Below the pieces are notes generated by a model that ran no database searches, was not told the origin of the DNA, and saw nothing but the letters and a program-made list of their open reading frames with translations. A program made the position numbers and the translations under genes. A DNA stretch of 21,032 bases, taken from assembly GCA_027025255.1 (NCBI GenBank), contig JALVRC010000117.1, forward strand, positions 1 to 21,032. Direction: 5' to 3'. This DNA is from Caldifarciminota bacterium (GTDB taxonomy: Bacteria; Hydrothermota; Tepidihabitantia; B3-TA06; JALVRC01). Positions 14,702 through 21,032 of the stretch are shown in pieces; position 1 is the first letter of the stretch, and every line of letters begins with the position of its first letter.

Positions 14702-15631
14702 CTACACCTCCTTTAGTGAAGAAGACAAAATATAAAGCATTAAATCGTTATAACTAATACCTGCATGTCTTGCCTCAAAAGGCAAATCTGAAAGCTCAGT
14801 CAAACCAGGTACAATGTTTATCTCCAGAAAAAACGGGTTGCCTTCCCTGTCAGTTACAAAATCAACGCGAGAAAAACCTCTTGCGCCAACTATATTATGA
14901 ATTTTTAAAGCAATTGCTTTTATCCTCTCTCTAATATCTTCTTTAATACGAGCAGGAATTATAAATCTTGTAGCACCCTTTGTATACTTTGCATCATAGT
15001 CATAGAATTCTTTTGATACAACATCCAGTTCAAGTACTGGTAAAGCTCTGTCAATAAGAATCCCGACAGTTCCATTTATACCTGTAAAAAATTTCTCAAC
15101 TAAAAGCTTCTTGTATCTTTTCAGTAATAAAGCAACCTTATCTAAATCTTTTCTGTTCTTTATAAGTTCTATACCAACACTTGAACCTTCTCTTAATGGC
15201 TTGACTATAACAGGAAAAGCAAGATTTATATCATCTATATTGCTTATAATCTGCCAGGGTGGAACAGGAATATTGTAATACTCCAATAAAATCTTTGTAA
15301 AGAATTTATCCATACCAACAACAGATGCTTCAGGGCCACTTCCTGTATATGGGATTCCTACCATTTCAAGATAACCTGTCAATAAACCATCCTCTCCAGG
15401 GGTTCCATGTATAATGTTAAAAACAACATCTATTTCTTCTTTTTTCAACTTGGAACAAATATCCTTACTTGTTTTAATATCAATTCTTTCCACATTCAGG
15501 TCAAAAGAGCGTAAAGCCTCATAAACCTTATTCCCGGATTTTAAAGAAACTTCCCGCTCGCTTGACCACCCGCCCATTGCAACTAATATCCTTTTATCCT
15601 TAAAATATCTTAAAATCTCTTCCCTGTTCAT
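14702..15631 (-). CDS. ddl: D-alanine--D-alanine ligase
   Basis: This 309-residue ATP-grasp enzyme makes D-Ala-D-Ala for peptidoglycan precursors in the cytoplasm. Key segments are GGWSSEREVSLKSG (21-33), HGTPGEDG (75-82), KP at 144-145 followed by the loop EGSSVG, FYDYDAKY (209-216, tyrosine-type, as in D-Ala-D-Ala rather than D-Ala-D-Lac ligases), GFSRVDF (R255, D257) and EINIVPG (E270, N272). Two positions diverge: the Glu that contacts ATP ribose in E. coli DdlB (GPEFT) is Asn186 here (GINGT), and EINT is EINI. The fold and metal residues are otherwise intact, so it is probably active. The start overlaps the secA stop by ATGA (15628-15631), coupling export and wall synthesis genes. The prsW Shine-Dalgarno lies within its last codons. 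Confidence 0.93.
   Translation of the reverse strand: MNREEILRYFKDKRILVAMGGWSSEREVSLKSGNKVYEALRSFDLNVERIDIKTSKDICSKLKKEEIDVVFNIIHGTPGEDGLLTGYLEMVGIPYTGSGPEASVVGMDKFFTKILLEYYNIPVPPWQIISNIDDINLAFPVIVKPLREGSSVGIELIKNRKDLDKVALLLKRYKKLLVEKFFTGINGTVGILIDRALPVLELDVVSKEFYDYDAKYTKGATRFIIPARIKEDIRERIKAIALKIHNIVGARGFSRVDFVTDREGNPFFLEINIVPGLTELSDLPFEARHAGISYNDLMLYILSSSLKEV
14707..14714 (-). promoter_or_regulatory. Strong ribosome binding site that marks the prsW start
   Basis: AAAGGAGG lies at 14714-14707 on the minus strand, inside the last codons of ddl. Six bases (TGTAGT) separate it from ATA 14700. It is among the strongest Shine-Dalgarno matches in the window and has no ATG, GTG or TTG in the prsW frame at a usable distance. 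A GTG at 14695 is out of frame with prsW. Confidence 0.75.
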
Positions 15632-18573
15632 GAGCCTGTATTAAAGAATTTTGAAGGATTTGAATTATCATCTATTACCTTTACCTCTTTTTTCTTCTTT
15701 TTTCTCTTCTTTTTCGGTTTTTTAACCTGAGGCTCTGGTGTTTCTTCCTTTTTCTTCTTTTTATCTTTTTTAGGCTCTTCTCTTTTTACCGGCTGCATCC
15801 TTGGTCTTGACCAGAAAAATATTCTTACGCTTTCAGTTTTAAATTCATCCATGATTTCCTGAAACATGTTATATGCCTCTTTCTTGTACTCAATCAAAGG
15901 ATCCTTCTGCCCATAAGCCCTCAATTGTATACCTTCCTCAACCTCTTTAATAGATTTCAAAAGCTCGCGCCATTTATTATCAAGCGTAGATAAAAGTATA
16001 TACTTTTGAAATGGTCTGAGCAGCTCTTCACCAATAAGAGATTTTCTCTTTTCATACATATCCTTACCAATATTAAAGAGTATTTTCTTTAAATCACCTT
16101 TCTCCATTTTCTTCACATCAGCATCAAGACTTAAATCAGCAAGAAAAACCTTCCTCATCTCAAACTTTATGCCCTCCCAATTCCATTCTTCAGGATACCG
16201 GCTTTGAGCATGCGTGTAAATGATATTATCCACAATAAATTCAATATTATCAACAAAAATACCATCAAGCGCACCCTCTTTAAGTATTTCGTTCCTTATC
16301 TCATATACAACCTCTCTCTGCTTATTTATTACATCATCGTATTCAATAAGCCTTTTTCTTATCTCAAAATTTCTATTCTCTACCCTTTTCTGTGCTGTCT
16401 CTAAGAATCTACTCATTAATGCATGCCTGATGGGCTGACCTTCTCCCTCTCTATACTTATCAAATGAATCTGAAAGTTTGTCTGCTCCAAAAATTCTCAT
16501 GAGATCGTCCTCTAAAGAAACATAAAAACGTGAAGAGCCAGGATCCCCCTGTCTTCCGGAACGTCCTCTGAGCTGGTTATCAATTCTTCTTGATTCATGC
16601 CTCTCTGTACCGATTATATATAAACCACATGGAACCTCTTTAATGCACTCATCTGCTAACTTTTTCTTCTCAGCATCTTTCAAAGCTTCCTCATTAAGGA
16701 TATAACACTCACTACACCTTACAACATCCTTTCCAAGTTTAATATCTGTTCCTCTTCCTGCCATATTGGTTGCTATTGTTACAGCACCCCTCTCTCCTGC
16801 TTTTGCCACAATTTCAGCCTCTTTCTGATGATGTTTTGCATTAAGCACGTGATGGTTTATCTTTTTTCTCTTCAACATTCTTGAAAGGACCTCTGATACA
16901 TCAACAGAAGTTGTTCCAACAAGTATAGGCCTACCCCTCTTATGCCATTTAATAACCTCTTCTATAACAGCATTATATTTCTCTCTCTTTGATTTGTAGA
17001 CCAAATCCGAGTAATCAATCCTTCTTACAGGCTTGTTTGTAGGAATTTCAACAACTTCCAGCTTATATATCTGCCAGAACTCATTTGCTTCTGTAGCCGC
17101 TGTACCAGTCATACCTGATAGTTTATCGTACATACGAAAATAGTTCTGTATCGTAATCTTGGCAAGTTCCTGTGTCTCTTCCCTTACCCTGACTCCTTCC
17201 TTAGCTTCTAATGCCTGATGCAAACCATCAGAATACCGCCTACCCGGCATCAATCTACCTGTAAATTCATCAACAATAACCACCTGACCATTCTGGATTA
17301 TATAATCAACATCCTTTTCAAAAAGGGTATAAGCACGCAGCAGTGCATAAAGATTATGAAGCATCTCATTCTTTCTGCCGTATTTCTCGTATATTTCTTC
17401 TTTCATCTCAAGTTTCTTCTGAGGAGAAAGAGATGTATCCGTATCAACTGCATGTATTTCCTGACTGAGGTCAGGAAGGACAAATAAATCAGGATCATTA
17501 GGAGAGACAAACTCTCGTCCTTTTTCTGTTAAATCAATAACATGCTGTTTCTCATCTATAACATAGAATAGTTCCTCGTCTATCTCTTCCATATTTTTAT
17601 TCTTCATATACTTCAATTCAATATCATCAATCATCCGCTTCATTCCCTGTCTTTCCTGCAATCGCAAAAATCTCTTATGCTTTGGAGAACCTCTTCTTGC
17701 AATTAAAAGCAATTTTGCAGCTTCCATCTCCTTATCCTCTTCCAGTAGCTTCTCAGCCTTATCAACAATCCTGTTAACAAGAATGGACTGTTGCCTATAC
17801 AATCTCTGAACATAGGGCTTTAGCTGGCCAAAACCCCTCTCACGCGCTGCAACTGGCCCGGAAATAATAAGAGGTGTTCTTGCTTCATCTATGAGTATTG
17901 AATCCACCTCATCAATTATCGCATAATAATGCCCTCTCTGTACCTTATCCTTATACTCCAAAACCATGTTATCTCTTAAATAATCAAAACCGAACTCGCT
18001 ATTGGTTCCATAGGTAATATCTTTATTGTATTCGCTCCTTCTCTCATCTGTTTCCATACTATTCTGTATAACACCAACAGAAAGCCCTAAAAACTCATAT
18101 AGAGGTCCCATCCACTCCTTATCCCTTGTAGCAAGATAGTCATTCACAGTTACAAGATGTACCCCTCTTCCTGTTAAAGCATTCAAATACAAAGGCATTG
18201 TAGCTACAAGCGTCTTTCCTTCTCCTGTTCTCATCTCAGCAATCTTACCCTGATGAAGGACAATAGCACCTATTAACTGAACATCAAAAGGCACCATATT
18301 CCATTCTATCTCATACCCTCTAACAAGCCACTTACGACCCAACAACCTGTAAGTTGCAGCTTTCACAACACCAAAAGCCTCTGTCATTATATCATCAAGA
18401 CTTTCACCCTCTTTTAGACGTTCTTTAAACTCCAATGTCTTTTCCTTAAACCATTCATCAGGCTTTTCTTTGTACTCTTCATAAAAACTATTTATCTCCT
18501 TTATAAAAGGCGCCATTTTCTTTATTTCTCTTGCCTGTTTCGTTCCAAATATCTTTTCCAGTAATTTTAACAT
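15628..18573 (-). CDS. secA: Preprotein translocase ATPase SecA
   Basis: This 981-residue motor drives preproteins through SecYEG. Walker A is MRTGEGKT (114-121), Walker B DEVD (221-224), motif V NMAGRGTDIKLG (603-614), motif VI with GTERHESRRIDNQLRGRSGRQGDPG (655-679). Residues about 241-335 form a long charged insertion in the preprotein cross-linking region, as in Bacteroidota-type SecA. Between motifs V and VI lies a variable insertion (615-649) that holds all four cysteines of the protein: C620, C623, C643 and C649. The usual C-terminal zinc motif (CxCxSG...CH) is absent; residues 929-965 are instead a lysine/glutamate-rich tail, followed by SNPSKFFNTGS. The ATG is at the predicted transcription start, so the mRNA should be leaderless. 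First gene of secA-ddl-prsW; ATGA overlap with ddl. Confidence 0.97.
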   Translation of the reverse strand: MLKLLEKIFGTKQAREIKKMAPFIKEINSFYEEYKEKPDEWFKEKTLEFKERLKEGESLDDIMTEAFGVVKAATYRLLGRKWLVRGYEIEWNMVPFDVQLIGAIVLHQGKIAEMRTGEGKTLVATMPLYLNALTGRGVHLVTVNDYLATRDKEWMGPLYEFLGLSVGVIQNSMETDERRSEYNKDITYGTNSEFGFDYLRDNMVLEYKDKVQRGHYYAIIDEVDSILIDEARTPLIISGPVAARERGFGQLKPYVQRLYRQQSILVNRIVDKAEKLLEEDKEMEAAKLLLIARRGSPKHKRFLRLQERQGMKRMIDDIELKYMKNKNMEEIDEELFYVIDEKQHVIDLTEKGREFVSPNDPDLFVLPDLSQEIHAVDTDTSLSPQKKLEMKEEIYEKYGRKNEMLHNLYALLRAYTLFEKDVDYIIQNGQVVIVDEFTGRLMPGRRYSDGLHQALEAKEGVRVREETQELAKITIQNYFRMYDKLSGMTGTAATEANEFWQIYKLEVVEIPTNKPVRRIDYSDLVYKSKREKYNAVIEEVIKWHKRGRPILVGTTSVDVSEVLSRMLKRKKINHHVLNAKHHQKEAEIVAKAGERGAVTIATNMAGRGTDIKLGKDVVRCSECYILNEEALKDAEKKKLADECIKEVPCGLYIIGTERHESRRIDNQLRGRSGRQGDPGSSRFYVSLEDDLMRIFGADKLSDSFDKYREGEGQPIRHALMSRFLETAQKRVENRNFEIRKRLIEYDDVINKQREVVYEIRNEILKEGALDGIFVDNIEFIVDNIIYTHAQSRYPEEWNWEGIKFEMRKVFLADLSLDADVKKMEKGDLKKILFNIGKDMYEKRKSLIGEELLRPFQKYILLSTLDNKWRELLKSIKEVEEGIQLRAYGQKDPLIEYKKEAYNMFQEIMDEFKTESVRIFFWSRPRMQPVKREEPKKDKKKKKEETPEPQVKKPKKKRKKKKKEVKVIDDNSNPSKFFNTGS

Positions 18574-18579
18574 ACCTTA

Positions 18580-18607
18580 ATTATGTATATTTTTTGCTAA
18601 AAGTCAA
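18580..18607 (-). promoter_or_regulatory. Promoter of secA-ddl-prsW
   Basis: On the minus strand TTGACT (18607-18602) and CATAAT (18585-18580) are separated by 16 bp. The six bases TAAGGT then lead to ATG 18573, so +1 falls exactly on the A of the start codon. The AAGG in this hexamer would lie outside the transcript and is too close to the ATG to work as a Shine-Dalgarno. It lies back to back with the amidohydrolase promoter in a 192-bp divergent gap. Confidence 0.78.
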
Positions 18608-18722
18608 GAAAATAAATTAGATTAAAACAACAATATGCTCTTTTTAAAAAGCAAATCCTTATCTGTATCGTTTAACTAAAACTAAATGTACGCACAATAT
18701 TAAATCAGTATCTTTATTACAC

Positions 18723-18750
18723 TTGACTTTTACCAAAATTAATGTATAAT
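18723..18750 (+). promoter_or_regulatory. Promoter of the amidohydrolase gene
   Basis: TTGACT (18723-18728) and TATAAT (18745-18750) are separated by 16 bp. The expected start is 18756-18757, at the GGAGG Shine-Dalgarno (18756-18760) that lies 5 nt before ATG 18766. The leader would be only about 10 nt, the same layout as the CocE-type gene. The in-frame ATG at 18742 lies inside this promoter and cannot be used from it. Confidence 0.83.
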
Positions 18751-18765
18751 TTTTCGGAGGTGAAA

Positions 18766-19989
18766 ATGAGTAAACAGATAGTTATAAAAGCAAAGGTATT
18801 ATTTGATGGCAAAAAAAGATATAATGATAGATACATTATAGTTGAAGGTAAAAAAATAGTGGATATTTTAACCCGTAAGATAAACTACACGTATGAAGGA
18901 TACGTTACACCTGCTTTTATAGATGCACACTCTCACATAGGAATGGACAGAGAAGGTGAACCCTATCAGGAGTCTGAAACAAACGATATTTCAAAACAGA
19001 TTCAACCTCTGATTAATCCCTTACACAGCATTTACATGGATGATAGAGCGTTTAAAGATACTGTTGATTTTGGTGTACTCTATAGCTGTATAATTCCCGG
19101 AAGCGGTAATATAGTTGGAGGACAGGCAAAGATAATAAAAAATTTTGAAAAGTATGTGGATAGTGCATACTATAAAGATTATGGGTATAAAATGGCTCTT
19201 GGATTTAATCCACGCTCAACAACAACATGGAAAGGAGAAAGACCGAATACGCGTATGGGTGTTTATGCAATGCTTGAGGAGACATTTGACAACATTCTAT
19301 TAAAAAAGGAAAAAGCACTGCTAAATAAAGAAAAAGCCTTAAGAGAGATTAAAAACCCAAAGGATAAAAAGCTTACAAAACAACAAATTAAAGAAAAGCA
19401 AACATTCATAGAAAAAGAATACGAGCTTGAGTTCAATGCCTTTGAAAGAGAAATATTAACCTTATTAAGCGGCGAAAAAACAATTAAGGTGCATGTACAC
19501 AAAGAGGATGACGTCCTGTATCTGATATATCTTAAGAAAAAATATAATCTCAAACTAACAGCAGATCATACAGGCGATGTTTTTCATAAGGAAATATTTG
19601 ACGAGTTAGCAAAAAACGATATACCAGTTGTATTCGGGCCATTGCAATCAGTAGGCTATAAGGTTGAGCTAAAGCACGCATACTACCAGAATGCAGCTCT
19701 ACTCATGAAATCTAAGGCATTTTATGGATTAATGACAGACCATCCTGTTATCCATTCCTATCTTATAAGAGATAGCCTGAAGTTCTTCCTTATCCAGGGC
19801 ATGAGCGAAGAAGAAGCCATATCTATCATCACATACAAAAATGCTAAAATATTAGGCATTGAGAAAGAGTTGGGTACAGTAGAAAAAGGAAAACTCGCAA
19901 GCCTTGTTGTCTGGAATAAAAACCCCCTACACCTGTCAGCATTCCCTGTACTTGTACTCGGAGAAGGTAAAATCTTAAGAAAACGATAA
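18766..19989 (+). CDS. Metal-dependent amidohydrolase (COG1228-type)
   Basis: This 407-residue cytoplasmic protein belongs to the amidohydrolase superfamily, near imidazolonepropionase-like COG1228 members. The small beta-sandwich is formed by both ends (about 1-48 and 372-407). The metal motifs are H55-x-H57 in FIDAHSHIG, H243/H245 in KVHVHKEDD, H268 in TADHTGD, and D325 in LMTDHP. It also carries VTPAFIDAHSH and the closing GTVEKGKLASLVVWNKNPL. A lysine/glutamate-rich helical insertion lies at about 178-228. The substrate cannot be read; similar proteins act on cyclic ureides, amides or dipeptides. The start is set by GGAGG at 18756-18760. No secretion signal is visible. The PDZ protein gene follows after 55 bp. 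Confidence 0.88.
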   Translation: MSKQIVIKAKVLFDGKKRYNDRYIIVEGKKIVDILTRKINYTYEGYVTPAFIDAHSHIGMDREGEPYQESETNDISKQIQPLINPLHSIYMDDRAFKDTVDFGVLYSCIIPGSGNIVGGQAKIIKNFEKYVDSAYYKDYGYKMALGFNPRSTTTWKGERPNTRMGVYAMLEETFDNILLKKEKALLNKEKALREIKNPKDKKLTKQQIKEKQTFIEKEYELEFNAFEREILTLLSGEKTIKVHVHKEDDVLYLIYLKKKYNLKLTADHTGDVFHKEIFDELAKNDIPVVFGPLQSVGYKVELKHAYYQNAALLMKSKAFYGLMTDHPVIHSYLIRDSLKFFLIQGMSEEEAISIITYKNAKILGIEKELGTVEKGKLASLVVWNKNPLHLSAFPVLVLGEGKILRKR

Positions 19990-19990
19990 C

Positions 19991-20012
19991 AAATGTTTAG
20001 CAGACATTTTTT
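19991..20012 (+). terminator. Weak possible hairpin terminator after the amidohydrolase gene
   Basis: AAATGT (19991-19996) can pair with ACATTT (20004-20009) around a 7-nt loop, followed by three more T. The stem is short and A/T-rich, so it would be leaky at best. It lies 1 nt after the stop codon, between the amidohydrolase and PDZ genes. Confidence 0.3.
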
Positions 20013-20044
20013 ATGTCATGAATAAAATAAAAAAAGGAGATAAA

Positions 20045-21032
20045 ATGAATAGCAAATATAAATATATAATTATAAGCCTTATCTTTACACTAACCATTAG
20101 CTATGGAATAACAATTAATCTTGAGCCTAATGAAGATATAACATCTATAGTACAACGCTATTCTAAACAAGGAGAAAAGAATATAGTACTTAATCTAAAT
20201 TCTTATTATTCAGGTATTGTTATTTATGATAATAGTCTTAAAAGCCTTATAATAAACGGAGACAATGCCTCAGTTAACTATATATATATAGCTATTGGAG
20301 GAGATGTAAATATCTATAACCTGAAAGTACATACCCCAGATAGCTTATGGGCTATTAGTATAGAGGCAAAAAACTACAAGCTATCTAATATAGAGATAAA
20401 AGCTCTTTACTCAATGTTTTGTTATGGTAAATCAGGAGGCACATTGAATAGGATAAAAGTTATTGGGAAACCCTTTTTAGGTATTGATTATACAAAACGC
20501 AATGGCTATTGTGAAATATTATATGTTTTCCCTGGCTCTGAGGCATTTGCTCAAGGTATAAGTAAAGGAGATAAAATTATATCAATAAACGGACATCCCA
20601 CAAAAAATATGTCCCTGTCCGCTATAAGTAATTATCTATCTAAAAACAGTTTCTATATAAATGTAGGTAATTTCGGAAAGTATAGAACTATTCACATAAA
20701 ACAAAGAAGACTATCTTATGCTTATATATTAGGTAAAAAATACATCCATATTTACTCATCAAATCTTCCTTTCACAATACTTCCTCTTTTTGCTGTAGAT
20801 TCATTAAAAATTTCAAACACAAAAATAAAATATTCCGCATTATCATCTTCTCCTATAAGAGAAAACTTCCTTATAGGAATAATAACACATCCTCCTAACC
20901 GTTTCCATCCAATAAAAACAGAAATGTGGTATTCACACCTAAAAAAATATGACTTAAAAGACTTGAATAAAATATTTAAATTGAATAAAATATTCAAAAA
21001 TCTTGAAAATCTTGATGTTACCTGCTCTTATG
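20045..21032 (+). CDS. Secreted protein with likely beta-helix rungs and an embedded PDZ domain (3' end missing)
   Basis: The frame from ATG 20045 is open to the window edge: 329 residues without a stop. GGAG at 20036-20039 lies 5 nt before the ATG. A signal peptide covers about 1-20 (KYIIISLIFTLTISYG). Residues about 45-140 show repeated short strands with I/L/V every second position and N/G turns (SLIINGDN, VNIYNLKV, YKLSNIEIKA, LNRIKVIGK), as in right-handed parallel beta-helices. A PDZ domain follows at about 143-205, with FPGSEAFAQGISKGDKIISINGHP as its core (written here in part: GSEAFAQGISKGDKI). No catalytic motif has been reached, and the mature function is unknown. It may be co-transcribed with the amidohydrolase or have its own weak promoter. 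The codon use is very A/T-rich, more than in the housekeeping genes here. Confidence 0.8.
   Translation, partial: MNSKYKYIIISLIFTLTISYGITINLEPNEDITSIVQRYSKQGEKNIVLNLNSYYSGIVIYDNSLKSLIINGDNASVNYIYIAIGGDVNIYNLKVHTPDSLWAISIEAKNYKLSNIEIKALYSMFCYGKSGGTLNRIKVIGKPFLGIDYTKRNGYCEILYVFPGSEAFAQGISKGDKIISINGHPTKNMSLSAISNYLSKNSFYINVGNFGKYRTIHIKQRRLSYAYILGKKYIHIYSSNLPFTILPLFAVDSLKISNTKIKYSALSSSPIRENFLIGIITHPPNRFHPIKTEMWYSHLKKYDLKDLNKIFKLNKIFKNLENLDVTCSY
20963..20998 (+). repeat. Two tandem 18-bp units inside the PDZ gene
   Basis: The units TTGAATAAAATATTTAAA (20963-20980) and TTGAATAAAATATTCAAA (20981-20998) differ at one base and keep the reading frame. They duplicate LNKIFK in the protein, and a related NLENL follows. 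This looks like a recent slippage duplication. Confidence 0.85.

Noticed and set aside
16204..16438. Two open frames on the plus strand inside secA
   Set aside because: They are antisense shadows of the strongly conserved SecA C-terminal half, with no recognisable motifs or start signals.
3755..18697. The 9-mer TACGCACAA occurs in two gaps, at 3755-3763 and 18689-18697
   Set aside because: Only nine bases match exactly with loose similarity around them, and two copies in 21 kb are too weak to claim an operator or repeat.
18742..18765. Earlier in-frame ATG for the amidohydrolase at 18742
   Set aside because: It overlaps the -10 box, so it would not be in the transcript; GGAGG points to ATG 18766.
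20752..20997. Minus-strand open frame of 81 codons near the right edge
   Set aside because: It lies opposite the PDZ protein, which has a signal peptide, a good Shine-Dalgarno and an open frame through the whole region.

Overview
This is an AT-rich bacterial window of mostly single-copy housekeeping and envelope genes, packed head-to-tail with 1-11 nt overlaps. The envelope looks Gram-negative-like: lipoproteins, a SPOR-domain protein, an anchored LytM/M23 peptidase, and a secreted hydrolase whose C-terminus resembles a type IX secretion sorting domain. SecA carries a long insertion of the kind seen in the Bacteroidota/FCB group. The combination of T9SS-like tail, stand-alone PASTA proteins and FN3/Ig-like lipoproteins suggests an uncultured FCB-related or WOR-3-like phylum; this placement is inference only. 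No mobile element, CRISPR array, tRNA or rRNA was found.

Layout. Plus strand, 1-3442: the tail of an upstream gene, yggS-type PLP protein, then a promoter and a three-gene set (M23 peptidase, SPOR protein, Nudix hydrolase) joined by 4-nt overlaps. rpsT faces this set and overlaps the Nudix gene tail to tail. 3715-4006 is a non-coding gap. Minus strand, 12014 down to 4007: a tightly coupled nine-gene operon in the order PHP phosphoesterase, FN3-like lipoprotein, two PASTA membrane proteins, rpe, ffh, Ig-like lipoprotein, VWA membrane protein, COG2426 membrane protein. Minus strand, 13854-12076: a secreted CocE-type hydrolase with its own promoter. Minus strand, 18573-13987: secA, ddl, prsW. 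Plus strand from 18766: an amidohydrolase, then a secreted PDZ protein that runs off the window.

Functional themes are protein targeting and export (ffh, secA), peptidoglycan synthesis and remodelling (ddl, M23, SPOR, PASTA) and surface proteins.

Most notable points: (1) six promoters of the form TTGAC(A/T)-16 bp-TATAAT-like, three placed so that transcription should start at or next to the AUG (leaderless secA, PHP operon and M23 mRNAs) and two placed so that it starts at the Shine-Dalgarno itself; (2) prsW, which has no usable AUG/GUG/UUG for its conserved N-terminus but has an AUA codon exactly behind a perfect Shine-Dalgarno; (3) SecA, whose only four cysteines all lie in the insertion between helicase motifs V and VI while the normal C-terminal zinc motif is replaced by a lysine-rich tail; (4) two PASTA proteins without a kinase domain next to rpe, where Firmicutes have the PASTA kinase gene; (5) a PDZ domain inside a likely beta-helix secreted protein.
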